NCBI GenBank assembly: GCA_045587185.1
Contig: JAZNBS010000019.1
Coordinates: 1 to 31,918, forward strand
DNA: 31,918 nt
Direction of reading: 5' to 3'
Source of the DNA: UMGS172 sp045587185
GTDB lineage: Bacteria > Bacillota > Clostridia > Oscillospirales > Acutalibacteraceae
The position numbers were made by a program, and so were the translations under genes. Positions 1-7,739 of the stretch are shown piece by piece; the stretch's first letter is position 1, and each line of letters starts with the position of its first letter. Under the pieces are notes generated by a model. That model made no database searches, was not told the origin of the DNA, and saw only the letters and a program-made list of their open reading frames with translations.

Positions 1-1110
1 CTCGTTATGGTAATGTATTTCCTCATTGCTCTTTTAGAGGATTGCGGATATATGTCCCGTGCAGCAGTTGTTCTTGATCCTATCTTCAAGAAAGTAGGCC
101 TTTCCGGTAAGTCGGTAATTCCTTTTGTTATTACCGTTGGATGTGCCGTTCCCGGTATCATGGCAAGCCGTACCATCCGCAATGAGCGTGAGCGCAGAGC
201 GACTGCTATGCTTGCACCGTTTATGCCTTGTGGTGCAAAGATTCCCGTTATCGCCCTTTTTGCAGGCGCATTCTTTGAGGATGCTTGGTGGGTTAGTGCT
301 TTGATGTATTTTGCAGGTATTGCCCTTATTTTCCTTGGTGCATTGCTTATCAATGCAATTACCGGTTACAAGGCAAGAAAATCCTTCTTCATTATCGAGC
401 TTCCCGAGTACAAGGCTCCTTCCTTGTGGGGTGCTTTTAAGTCTATGTGTAGCCGTGGTTGGGCTTACATTGTAAAAGCAGCTACTATTATCCTCCTTTG
501 TAATATGGCAATACAGCTTATGCAGACCTTCACTTGGAGCTTTGCGGTTGCTGAAAGTGCAGATTCCTCTATTCTTGCATCTATTGCTTCTCCTTTTGCT
601 TATTTGCTTGTTCCGATTGTTGGCATTCTCTCTTGGCAGTTGGCAGCGGCGGCAATTACAGGTTTTATCGCAAAAGAAAATGTTGTTGCTACTCTGGCAG
701 TTTGCTTTGTTGGTCTTGAAAATCTGATTGACACAGAAGAACTTGCTATGATGGAAGGCGCAGGCGCGGAGGTTGCAGGTATTATGGCAATCACTAAGGT
801 TGCAGCTCTTGCATACTTGATGTTTAACCTCTATACACCTCCTTGCTTTGCCGCTATTGGTGCTATGAACGCTGAAATGAAGAGCGCTAAATGGCTTTGG
901 GGCGGTATAGGTCTCCAACTTGGTATAGGATACACCGTAGCATACCTTGTTTACACAATCGGTACTCTTATCGTAGGCGCAACGCTAAACATTGGCGCGG
1001 CTATCTGCGGTCTTATTGCCGTATTGGTTATTGTAGCTGTTGTAATTGTTTTGATTATGAACACCAATAAAAAGATGAAAGCAGATTATTCCGTAAAAAG
1101 CGTAAAATAA
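1..1110 (+). CDS. feoB: Ferrous iron transporter FeoB, C-terminal part (5' end outside window)
   Basis: This is the C-terminal, membrane-embedded part of FeoB, the GTP-dependent Fe(II) importer of the cytoplasmic membrane. The frame is open from base 1, so the G domain and first membrane helices lie upstream. Family signatures are visible: LLEDCGYMSRAAVVLDP near the start (the FeoB EDSGYxARAA region), VGCAVPGIMASRTI (Gate region) and PCGAKIPVIALFAGAFF. Several hydrophobic helices follow, ending in a basic tail (NKKMKADYSVKSVK). The conserved Asn of the usual GCNVP motif is Ala here. The gene is followed after 23 bases by the Cys-rich FeoB-associated protein, and a terminator closes the pair. 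Family assignment is firm; the metal preference is inferred from the family. Confidence 0.95.
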   Translation, partial: LVMVMYFLIALLEDCGYMSRAAVVLDPIFKKVGLSGKSVIPFVITVGCAVPGIMASRTIRNERERRATAMLAPFMPCGAKIPVIALFAGAFFEDAWWVSALMYFAGIALIFLGALLINAITGYKARKSFFIIELPEYKAPSLWGAFKSMCSRGWAYIVKAATIILLCNMAIQLMQTFTWSFAVAESADSSILASIASPFAYLLVPIVGILSWQLAAAAITGFIAKENVVATLAVCFVGLENLIDTEELAMMEGAGAEVAGIMAITKVAALAYLMFNLYTPPCFAAIGAMNAEMKSAKWLWGGIGLQLGIGYTVAYLVYTIGTLIVGATLNIGAAICGLIAVLVIVAVVIVLIMNTNKKMKADYSVKSVK

Positions 1111-1133
1111 AATCTTGAGTTAGGATTTTAATT

Positions 1134-1319
1134 ATGAAAAATGTTATTGTTGTTTTAATATTAGTCTCTATTGCGGCGGGTATCATATGGTATCTTGTCC
1201 GTGCGAAGAAACGTGGAGAAAAATGTATCGGTTGTCCCTATGTCAAGCAGTGCGGCAGTAAGTGTAACGGCAGTTGTATTGAATCCGCCGAACAGATGGG
1301 TGATATTTTGAATAAATAA
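1134..1319 (+). CDS. FeoB-associated Cys-rich membrane protein
   Basis: A 61-residue protein with one N-terminal membrane helix (about residues 4-22), then a basic stretch (RAKKRGEK) and a cluster of five cysteines at 31, 34, 40, 44 and 48 (CIGCPYVKQCGSKCNGSC). This architecture is the FeoB-associated Cys-rich membrane protein family, which normally sits directly after feoB, as here. Its exact role is not settled; handling Fe(II) or a redox function at the FeoB channel is the usual proposal. The start codon is the only ATG before the helix and follows a weak purine-rich site. It ends 26 bases before the operon terminator. Confidence 0.88.
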   Translation: MKNVIVVLILVSIAAGIIWYLVRAKKRGEKCIGCPYVKQCGSKCNGSCIESAEQMGDILNK

Positions 1320-1344
1320 TAAATAAAGTTTTTTGACTTTTAGG

Positions 1345-1373
1345 AAAGACGGTGGATTTTTCGCCGTCTTTTT
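1345..1373 (+). terminator. Rho-independent terminator of the feo operon
   Basis: Stem AAAGACGG (1345-1352) pairs with CCGTCTTT (1364-1371) and is followed by T residues. It lies 26 bases after the Cys-rich protein stop codon. Confidence 0.85.
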
Positions 1374-1421
1374 ATAATTTGCTCAACTTTTGAAATGTGT
1401 TTTTGTTGCAATAAAAGGAAA

Positions 1422-1447
1422 GGACGGACAGCCGAAACTGTCCGCCC
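1422..1447 (-). terminator. Probable terminator downstream of rnpB
   Basis: A 10-bp stem with one mismatch (1422-1431 with 1438-1447) and a six-base loop. Read on the minus strand it is followed by the pyrimidine-rich tract TTTCCTTTTATTG. It lies about 70 bases beyond the RNase P RNA 3' end. Confidence 0.6.
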
Positions 1448-1515
1448 AGAACCAAGACCGCCTTACTCAAAGATATCCTTATGATAACTTGCGTAATGGC
1501 TCAATTTTTTGTGTT

Positions 1516-1848
1516 GCGACCGGACCTGTAAGCCGGGTTCTGTATTAGACGACTATCTTTCTTGGCGGCACGTTGCCGTGACGCTCACGCCATCTTTCAC
1601 GGCACGCAGGGCACGTATAGCCGTATTTGATGTTGCTTCGAATAGGGTTTACAGGACTGCACGGTCTCCCGTCAGTCGGTGAGCTCTTACCTCGCCTTTC
1701 CACCCTTACCGTGAAAAAATCACGGCGGTATATCTCTGTTGCACTTTCCCTAAGGTCACCCTCGGCGGCCGTTAGCCGCTATCCTGCCCTGTGAAGCCCG
1801 GACTTTCCTCAGGGGCAAAAGCCTCCCGCAGCCGTCTGGTCCACTCGC
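1516..1848 (-). ncRNA. rnpB: RNase P RNA (bacterial type A-like)
   Basis: The catalytic RNA subunit of RNase P, which matures the 5' ends of tRNAs. On the minus strand the 5' end GCGAGTGGACCAGACGGC pairs with the 3' end GGTCCGGTCGC (P1/P2 region). Universally conserved blocks are present: GAGGAAAGTCCGGGC with a following CAGGGCAGG (P4 5' strand, CR-I), GGGTGACC, AAGGGTGGAAAGGCGAGG, the AGAGCTCACCG block, and near the 3' end ATACAGAACCCGGCTTACAG (CR-V, P4 3' strand). The length of about 333 nt fits the family. A promoter with correct spacing lies directly upstream. The short open frames that overlap it are not genes. Confidence 0.95.
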
Positions 1849-1854
1849 AAACTT

Positions 1855-1882
1855 ATTTTACCACAATATTTGAAAATTGCAA
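1855..1882 (-). promoter_or_regulatory. Sigma-A type promoter of rnpB
   Basis: On the minus strand, -35 TTGCAA (1877-1882), 16-base spacer, -10 TAAAAT (1855-1860). The predicted start falls about 6 bases downstream, at the RNA 5' end. Confidence 0.75.
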
Positions 1883-1943
1883 ACATTTTTTACAACAAAT
1901 CTTTGGGCTTATTATAGGCAATACCTTTGCCCGCTTGCGTAAA

Positions 1944-2244
1944 TTATTTATATGGTTTGTTCTCATCGGTAAGGCCAACGATATAATCAATTCTTGTTTC
2001 ATAAAGTTTTGCGAGTTTTATCAAAATTTCAACAGAAATGTTGAGATTGCCGAGTTCGTAATCCGAATAGGTGGTTTGATAAATCCGCAAAAACTCTGCT
2101 ATTTGTTTTTGACTAATATCCCTGTCCTCTCTTAAATCCTCTATTGACTTTTAAGGGATATTCCCTTAAAACGTGCTCAAGGCGAGCATAAATATTTTTA
2201 AATTTATGAATTGCTGGACGCGGTGACTGTTCACAAATTATCAT
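1944..2244 (-). pseudogene. XRE-family HTH regulator, frameshifted
   Basis: Minus-strand translation from 2244 gives a start MIICEQSPRPAIHKFKNIYA, continuing to LREYPLK. One frame over, it continues with SIEDLREDRDISQKQIAEFL and a typical small XRE/lambda-Cro HTH domain, ending VGLTDENKPYK and a stop at 1944. The two parts join if one A is removed from the A run complementary to TTTT at 2149-2152. The HTH half has no start codon of its own: an in-frame TAA sits immediately upstream. The joined product would be about 99 residues. A real inactivating indel is the simplest reading; a sequencing error at the homopolymer is the alternative. Frameshift position and HTH identity are seen directly; the loss of function is inferred. 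Confidence 0.65.
2151..2169. repeat. 19-bp palindrome
   Basis: TTAAGGGA, three central bases, TCCCTTAA. It is a perfect inverted repeat with 8-bp arms lying exactly over the frameshift site in the XRE pseudogene. Confidence 0.6.
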
Positions 2245-2267
2245 TGTATAGCAAGCGTGTCCGCCCT

Positions 2268-2295
2268 TGATAATTATTTTATGATGTGGTAAAAT
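2268..2295 (+). promoter_or_regulatory. Promoter of the YibE/F gene
   Basis: -35 TTGATA (2268-2273), 16-base spacer, -10 TAAAAT (2290-2295). The -10 overlaps the upstream candidate ATG at 2294. Transcription would start near 2302, which makes that ATG unusable and favours the GTG at 2318. Confidence 0.6.
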
Positions 2296-2317
2296 GGTGG
2301 AAAAGGGAGTTGAAAAA

Positions 2318-3577
2318 GTGCTTTTGAGATTTATCGAGTCTATAAAAATGAACCGCGTGAAGATTATTTTATACGTCGCTACCGTTTTGGTTTCGGCGGT
2401 GTTGTTGTTTTTAGGTCACAAAACTGTTTATGACAAGAAAACGGTTTTCCTTGGCGGATATGATGACGGGGCTTCAAAAGGCACCGTTACCGAAATTGTG
2501 ACTGAGGATATAAAAGAACATAAAATTGACGGCGAAGTTGTTGGAAATGATATCAGGATAATCTTTAAGTGCAAGGTGACCGACGGTGAACTGAAAGGGC
2601 AAACAGTTGAGGTTTTGGAGTCAATTTCGGCGTTTGATGCGGTAAAGCTTGAGCCCGTTCAGGTTGGTGACAAGGTGTTGATAATTGAGGCTGTCGACGA
2701 GGAGTGCAGTTGGTATCTTTATGACTATGACCGTTCCTTGCCGTTGTGGATATTAGGTCTCGGTTTTGTGTCACTTGTGTTGCTGTTCGGACGGAAAAAG
2801 GGTATCAATACCTTGGTTTCATTGGGACTCACCTGTGCCGCGGTGTTTATGGTGTTTGTCCCGTCGGTTTTGTCGGGACATAATGTTTATCTGTGGTCGA
2901 TAATCACCTGTGTGTATATCATTGCAATGACATTGACCATTACCGAGGGATATTCAAGAAAGACCTTGGCCGCGGTTATCGGTTGTACTTCGGGTGTTGT
3001 GGTTGCAGGTGTGTTAACCGTTATTACCTCGCATTTTCTTAATATGTCGGGTGTTACGGGGGACGAGTCGGTCAACCTTATAATGAACTTTGACATTGAC
3101 CTTAACGCACTTATTTTTGCAGGAATTATACTGGGTGCTGTCGGTGCTGTTATGGACGTGGCGGTATCTATTTCGTCGTCATTGAAAGAAATTCACGATC
3201 AGGTTGAAAACCCGACTTTTGGCGGTCTTGTGAAATCGGGCATCAATATCGGCCGTGATATTATGGGTACAATGGCAAATACGCTGGTGCTTGCATACAT
3301 TGGTTGCGAACTCTCGGCAACGCTTTTACAGGTGATGTATTCATCTTCGATGTCAACGCTGTTGAGTCGTGAGAAGATAGTGGCAGAACTTTTGCAAGCG
3401 TTGGTCGGAAGTATTGGAATATTGCTGACAATTCCTCTGACAGCGGTTGTTAGCGCGGCATTGTATACAGGATTTAAGTTGAACAAAAAGTCTTGTAAAA
3501 CGCCATCTGAAAAGTTCGACAAGTATTATGTTGAGCCTGCCGAAGAACCCAGTTTGTTTGAAAAAGGTGACAAATAG
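2318..3577 (+). CDS. YibE/F family multipass membrane protein
   Basis: YibE/F-like integral membrane protein of about 419 residues. It has one N-terminal membrane helix (RVKIILYVATVLVSAVLLFL). An extracytoplasmic domain of about 110 residues follows, containing the family's KGTVTEIVTED and QVGDKVLI strands. The C-terminal part has seven to eight helices, including the conserved GAVGAVMDVAVSISSSLKEI segment and NIGRDIMGTMANTLVLAYIG. Lactococcal relatives were linked to transport across the membrane, but the substrate is unknown. The start at GTG 2318 is chosen because AAAGGGAG lies 8 bases upstream, while the longer frame's ATG (2294) falls in the -10 box. A strong terminator follows. Confidence 0.85.
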   Translation: MLLRFIESIKMNRVKIILYVATVLVSAVLLFLGHKTVYDKKTVFLGGYDDGASKGTVTEIVTEDIKEHKIDGEVVGNDIRIIFKCKVTDGELKGQTVEVLESISAFDAVKLEPVQVGDKVLIIEAVDEECSWYLYDYDRSLPLWILGLGFVSLVLLFGRKKGINTLVSLGLTCAAVFMVFVPSVLSGHNVYLWSIITCVYIIAMTLTITEGYSRKTLAAVIGCTSGVVVAGVLTVITSHFLNMSGVTGDESVNLIMNFDIDLNALIFAGIILGAVGAVMDVAVSISSSLKEIHDQVENPTFGGLVKSGINIGRDIMGTMANTLVLAYIGCELSATLLQVMYSSSMSTLLSREKIVAELLQALVGSIGILLTIPLTAVVSAALYTGFKLNKKSCKTPSEKFDKYYVEPAEEPSLFEKGDK

Positions 3578-3660
3578 AGGTCTGGGCTATTGATAAAATT
3601 TTTCGGTTGAAGAACATTATCAGTGCTGTCTGATATTTTTGCATTGGTGTGTTGGTTGAT

Positions 3661-3687
3661 AAGACAGGGGCACAACCCCTGTCTTTT
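3661..3687 (+). terminator. Rho-independent terminator after YibE/F
   Basis: Perfect stem AAGACAGGGG / CCCCTGTCTT with loop CACAA and a T run. Confidence 0.9.
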
Positions 3688-3791
3688 GGGATTTCTACCG
3701 CTTCGTAGATGATCTAATTACAGTTAGAAAAAATTATATAGTATTTAATTTTACAGTGTAGTATTATTGCTGAATTTTTATTAAAAACAAC

Positions 3792-3820
3792 TTGACAAAC
3801 TGTCAAAATATTTATATAAT
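3792..3820 (+). promoter_or_regulatory. Consensus sigma-A promoter of tRNA-Pro
   Basis: TTGACA, 17-base spacer, TATAAT: a full match to consensus, 37 bases before the tRNA. Confidence 0.92.
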
Positions 3821-3857
3821 AATACGGCACGTTAGTGTTGATATGTGATGAATATTT

Positions 3858-3934
3858 CGAGGTGTGGCTCAGTTTGGTAGAGCGCTGCGTTCGGGACGCA
3901 GAGGCCGTGGGTTCAAGTCCCGTCACCTCGACCA
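3858..3934 (+). tRNA. tRNA-Pro (anticodon CGG), CCA encoded
   Basis: 77 nt including an encoded ACCA end. Acceptor arms CGAGGTG/CACCTCG pair perfectly. The anticodon stem is CTGCG/CGCAG with loop TTCGGGA, giving anticodon CGG. The T-arm carries GGTTCAAGTCC. It is a single-gene transcription unit with its own consensus promoter and terminator. Confidence 0.96.
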
Positions 3935-3936
3935 AA

Positions 3937-3969
3937 AAACAGACAGACTTTTTAAGTCTGTCTGTTTTT
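3937..3969 (+). terminator. Terminator of tRNA-Pro
   Basis: 14-bp stem (3937-3950 with 3954-3967), a three-base loop and a T run, starting 2 bases after the CCA end. Confidence 0.93.
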
Positions 3970-4058
3970 CTTATTTGTTATCCGATAAGTCAAAGCAGTT
4001 GCCAAACCTCTCATAACCCTTTAAGGTGTGATATATAGAATGCCATTTCAGGTATTAT

Positions 4059-4086
4059 TAAAGCCTCCGGCCAAGCCGGAGGCTTT
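4059..4086 (-). terminator. Terminator of the LRR lipoprotein gene
   Basis: 12-bp stem TAAAGCCTCCGG / CCGGAGGCTTTA around CCAA(G). On the minus strand it is followed by an AT-rich tail and lies 13 bases beyond the LRR gene stop. Confidence 0.75.
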
Positions 4087-4099
4087 AAGTGTTCACAAG

Positions 4100-6589
4100 T
4101 TATTCTTCGTCATCGTGTTTAAGGGTAGTCTCTCTTATTTTTTTCTTTTTAAGATAGATTTTGAGGAATACGATACCAACGATGACTGCGGCTATTACAA
4201 GAAGGATAACGATGAACAGGAAGAGGTTTGCACCTGCTTCTTCCTCTTCAATATAATCTTCTTCGACATACTCGGTTTTAATGCCTGCTTCCTGAAGTTT
4301 GTCGGCGATAATAGAGCCTTCAACGCACTGTACGGTAACAGCATTACAATTCTTGAATACGTTGGAACCAAGTGTTTCAATGCTGGAAGGAATACGGATG
4401 ACCTTAAGCGAGGTACAACCTTGGAAAGCATTGTCGTTGAGGTTACGGGGTCTGCCGGCAAATGTTACCGATTCAAGCGCCGAGCAATCCTTGAAAAGTT
4501 TAGTTTCAACGCTTGAAATATAGCGGGGGATAGTTACCGACTTCAGAGATGAACAGCCTTCAAATGCCGATGCGGAAATAACAGATGCCGAAGCAGGGAT
4601 TTCAATGTCACTAAGTTTGGGACAGTTCATAAATGCGCCTGTACCGATACTGGAAACAGCATCGCCGAAGGTTACTTTGGTAAGGTTAATACAGTCGGAA
4701 AGAACGGTGTCAGAGATTAAAACGGTTGACTTGGGGAATGTAAATTCAGTAAAACTTTCGCAACCCTTAAAGCAAGAGACGCCGATTTCTTTAACACTTT
4801 CGGGAACAGTAAATGTTTTAAAAGCGGTACAGCCTTCGAAAACAGAAATACCAAACTTGGTCAGAGTTCCTTTTATCTCAATGGCTTCAAGAGATGTACA
4901 ACCCTTGAAGGTCATATCAAACAACTGAGTGACTTTTACAGGAATGGTGATGGTCTTCAGAGAGACGCAATTCTCAAAAGCATTGGTGTTGATTTCACGG
5001 ATGGAATCGGGAAGAGTGACGCTGTTCAAATTGGTGCATCCGCTAAACATAGAGCCTGAAATGGCCGAGACGGTTTCGGGTATGGCAACAACGGTAATGC
5101 CTGTGCAACCCTTGAATGCACCGTCACCGATTGAATTCAGAAATTTGCGGTCAAGGTCAAGTTCGGTGATACCGACACAGTTTTCAAAACAGTTTTGGCC
5201 GATAGTAGTAATTTCTGAAGGAAGATTGAACTGGGTTATTTTACCGCAATTACTGTATGCTTCTTTAGCAATTTCGGTAACTGAATTTGGAATAACTGCA
5301 TTGGTCAGAGCACTGCAATAATAGAATGCCCTTGCTCCAATATAGGTCAAGCCTTCGGAATAGGCGACGTTTTCGAGTTTGACGCACTCCTCAAAGGCAT
5401 TGGATTCAATTCTTAATACAGCACCTGTGTCAACCTTAACAAGTTCGTAGCATCTTTTGAATGCTCCAATAGGGATTGCCCTCAGTGTCTTGTTTAAGGT
5501 TACGCTTGTAATGGCGGGGCACTCACTGAATGCATACTCACCTATAGAGGTTACCGAGTCAGGGATAACAACTGAGTTCTTGGCAATATCCTTCATACCA
5601 ACGGTAGTAAGGATGTCGCAGGCGCTAAACGCAAAACTGCCTATGTCTTTAACATCTCCAAGGAAATAGACCGACTTCAAAGCACCGCAGTCGTTAAATG
5701 TGTACTGGCCGATCGAATTAAGACTTGCGGGGAGAGTTATACTTTCAATAGCGTCACACTTGCTGAATGCGGCGGCGCCGATGGAGATGAGTTTGGAGTT
5801 GGCAGGGAAATTTACGGTCTTTAAAGCATCGTTGTCGTAAAGTGCTCTTTCACCCAAAGTCACCAAAGAAGAGGGAACGTTAAAGGTTGCAAGGACGTCA
5901 CACTTGCTGAATGCTTCCTGACCTATTGTGGTGATTTCACAATTATCAGCAAAAACAACATCGGTCAAAGCGGAACAACCGAAGAATGCGAATTTATCAA
6001 TCTCGGTAACTTTGGCAGGGATGTTAACCGAAGTGAGTGCTACACATTTATTGAAAGCGTGTTCACCAATGTAAGTAAGGGTATCGGGCAAGGAAACCTT
6101 TGTAAGGCTCTTACACTCAGAAAACAGGTTATAGTCCAATCTCGTTATAGATTTGGGTATGGTGATTTCGGTCAAAGCGGTCTTGCTGAAAGCACCAAAG
6201 CCGAGTTTGGTTACGGTTTCGGGAATGGTGATTTTGCTCAACTTTGAGTCGTGGAAAGCATAAGCGCCAATCTCGGTTACTGATGACGGAAGAGTTACCG
6301 AAGTGACTTTGCTCTTTTCAAAAGCACTTGTGCCGATAACGGTGACGGTTTTTCCGTCTGCCTTATCTTTAACAGTGACGGTTGATGCATTGCCTTTGTA
6401 ACTTACGAGTTCTGCGTGGTCGGCATATATCTTGTAAGTGAAATCGCCTTCCTCAAACACGGTGTAAGCGGCATCGGTCTGTGAGGGCTTGCTGTAATCA
6501 AAAGCAGAGTAATCGTCAGAGCAACCGCAGGCCAACACTGCAACCAAGAGTGCTACAACCAACAATAATGTAATGTGAACCTTTTTCAT
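4100..6589 (-). CDS. BspA-like leucine-rich-repeat lipoprotein (LRR_5 type)
   Basis: A surface protein of 829 residues. The N-terminus is a lipoprotein signal (MKKVHITLLLVVALLVAVLACGCSDD split: basic MKK, hydrophobic core, then a VLAC or following GC lipobox). After a linker of about 60 residues come 29 consecutive repeats of about 23 residues of the form IGxxAFxxCxxLxxVxIPxSVTx, the BspA/Treponema LRR_5 type, filling most of the protein. After an acidic linker (EEDYIEEEEAGA) there is a second hydrophobic helix (LFLFIVILLVIAAVIVGIVF) and a Lys-rich tail. BspA-like proteins are adhesins that bind host or bacterial partners; binding here is inferred. The start at 6589 is chosen over 6697 because it begins the signal peptide and follows GGAAGGGA. 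The longer frame would run into the promoter. Confidence 0.9.
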   Translation of the reverse strand: MKKVHITLLLVVALLVAVLACGCSDDYSAFDYSKPSQTDAAYTVFEEGDFTYKIYADHAELVSYKGNASTVTVKDKADGKTVTVIGTSAFEKSKVTSVTLPSSVTEIGAYAFHDSKLSKITIPETVTKLGFGAFSKTALTEITIPKSITRLDYNLFSECKSLTKVSLPDTLTYIGEHAFNKCVALTSVNIPAKVTEIDKFAFFGCSALTDVVFADNCEITTIGQEAFSKCDVLATFNVPSSLVTLGERALYDNDALKTVNFPANSKLISIGAAAFSKCDAIESITLPASLNSIGQYTFNDCGALKSVYFLGDVKDIGSFAFSACDILTTVGMKDIAKNSVVIPDSVTSIGEYAFSECPAITSVTLNKTLRAIPIGAFKRCYELVKVDTGAVLRIESNAFEECVKLENVAYSEGLTYIGARAFYYCSALTNAVIPNSVTEIAKEAYSNCGKITQFNLPSEITTIGQNCFENCVGITELDLDRKFLNSIGDGAFKGCTGITVVAIPETVSAISGSMFSGCTNLNSVTLPDSIREINTNAFENCVSLKTITIPVKVTQLFDMTFKGCTSLEAIEIKGTLTKFGISVFEGCTAFKTFTVPESVKEIGVSCFKGCESFTEFTFPKSTVLISDTVLSDCINLTKVTFGDAVSSIGTGAFMNCPKLSDIEIPASASVISASAFEGCSSLKSVTIPRYISSVETKLFKDCSALESVTFAGRPRNLNDNAFQGCTSLKVIRIPSSIETLGSNVFKNCNAVTVQCVEGSIIADKLQEAGIKTEYVEEDYIEEEEAGANLFLFIVILLVIAAVIVGIVFLKIYLKKKKIRETTLKHDDEE

Positions 6590-6665
6590 TGTTAAATATC
6601 CCTTCCTAAATGCTGTTTGCCGATTAAAGTATAAATACCGACAATAAGCGAATATAACTACAGTA

Positions 6666-6694
6666 ATTATATATTCTTTGAGTGCTTTTGTCAA
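6666..6694 (-). promoter_or_regulatory. Consensus sigma-A promoter of the LRR gene
   Basis: On the minus strand, TTGACA (6689-6694), 17-base spacer, TATAAT (6666-6671): a perfect consensus match, leaving a leader of about 70 nt. Confidence 0.9.
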
Positions 6695-6778
6695 CATTAA
6701 AAGTCAAAACTGCACCCATAATAAGGGAATTTTTATAGTAGATTTCGGATATAACGGGCATTAAGTCCGAATAAGCGG

Positions 6779-6807
6779 TTGAAAATGAATATAAAGTGTG
6801 GTTTAAT
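6779..6807 (+). promoter_or_regulatory. Probable promoter of the aldo/keto reductase
   Basis: TTGAAA (6779-6784), 17-base spacer, TTTAAT (6802-6807), 33 bases before the start codon. Confidence 0.6.
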
Positions 6808-6839
6808 ATTTCTAAAAGAACTCTAAAAGGCGGTTGCTT

Positions 6840-7679
6840 ATGGACAAGTTTTTCGAATTAAAAAACGGGGTTAAGATTCCCAATATAGGTTACGGAACGT
6901 GGCGAGTGCCCGAAAGTCAGCAGTGTGTTGAAAGCGTATTGACTGCTCTTGATTGCGGTTACCGACATATTGACACTGCCTATTTTTATAAGAATGAAAA
7001 GAGTGTCGGTCAGGCGATTGCGTGCAGTGGTATTCACCGTGACGATATTTTTATCACAAGTAAACTGTGGAATGATTTTCGCGGTTATGAGTCGACACTT
7101 AAGGTGTTCGAGGAGTCTTTGAAGAACCTTGGCACCGATTATCTTGACCTTTATCTTATACATTGGCCCAACCCCAAAAAGTTCAGGGATGATTGGGCGG
7201 AGCGCAATGCCGAAACGTGGCGTGCTTTTGAGAAACTTTACCGTGACGGAAGAATAAGGGCTATCGGTATCAGCAATTTTATGCCACACCACCTTGACCA
7301 ACTGATGAGAACGGTTGAAATTGTCCCGATGGTCAATCAAATTGAGATGCAACCCGGTCTCAACCGTGATAAAGAACGGGCACACAACAATAAATACGGC
7401 ATTTTAACCGAGGCGTGGGCGCCGTTTCAGGTCGGAGAGGTGTTGAACGGCCAAACGGTTTGCGAAATTGCAAAAAGATATGGCAAAACTCCTGCGCAAA
7501 TTGTTTTGAGATGGTTTTTGCAAAAGGGTGTGGTTCCGTTGCCGAAATCGGTCACACCCGAAAGGATACTTGGCAACATTCAGGTCTATGATTTTGAACT
7601 GTCATACGAAGATATGGTTGCGATGGACAGCATTCCTCAACACATATCCCGACACGACCCCGATAAAATTGATTTTTAA
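6840..7679 (+). CDS. Aldo/keto reductase
   Basis: NAD(P)H-dependent aldo/keto reductase of 279 residues, cytoplasmic TIM barrel. The catalytic tetrad is visible: D45 and Y50 (GYRHIDTAYFYKNE), K75 (ITSKLW) and H108 (LYLIHWP). The C-terminal cofactor-binding strand has PLPKSVTPERILGN. It resembles the 2,5-diketo-gluconate reductase/YvgN group of small bacterial AKRs. The substrate cannot be told from sequence. ATG 6840 follows AAAGGCGG at 6-base spacing; an in-frame TTG two codons earlier is less likely. The gene stands alone between its promoter and a terminator shared with the convergent glycosyltransferase. Confidence 0.93.
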   Translation: MDKFFELKNGVKIPNIGYGTWRVPESQQCVESVLTALDCGYRHIDTAYFYKNEKSVGQAIACSGIHRDDIFITSKLWNDFRGYESTLKVFEESLKNLGTDYLDLYLIHWPNPKKFRDDWAERNAETWRAFEKLYRDGRIRAIGISNFMPHHLDQLMRTVEIVPMVNQIEMQPGLNRDKERAHNNKYGILTEAWAPFQVGEVLNGQTVCEIAKRYGKTPAQIVLRWFLQKGVVPLPKSVTPERILGNIQVYDFELSYEDMVAMDSIPQHISRHDPDKIDF

Positions 7680-7689
7680 ACGGAAAATT

Positions 7690-7732
7690 AAAACCGTACA
7701 TCGCTACTTTGGGTTAGCAGTGTACGGTTTTT
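7690..7732. terminator. Bidirectional terminator
   Basis: Outer stem AAACCGTACA / TGTACGGTTT with an inner GCTA/TAGC pairing. There is a T tract on the plus side and a run of T with A on the minus side. It lies between the convergent aldo/keto reductase and glycosyltransferase genes. Confidence 0.8.
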
Positions 7733-7739
7733 ACGTTTA

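Noticed and set aside
34..918. 294-codon open frame antisense to feoB
   Set aside because: Lies wholly inside feoB, is Cys/Asn/Ser-rich like reverse translations, and has no signals.
1791..2135. Plus-strand ORF of 114 codons over the rnpB 5' end
   Set aside because: Overlaps RNase P RNA, its promoter and the XRE remnant; no ribosome site or family likeness.
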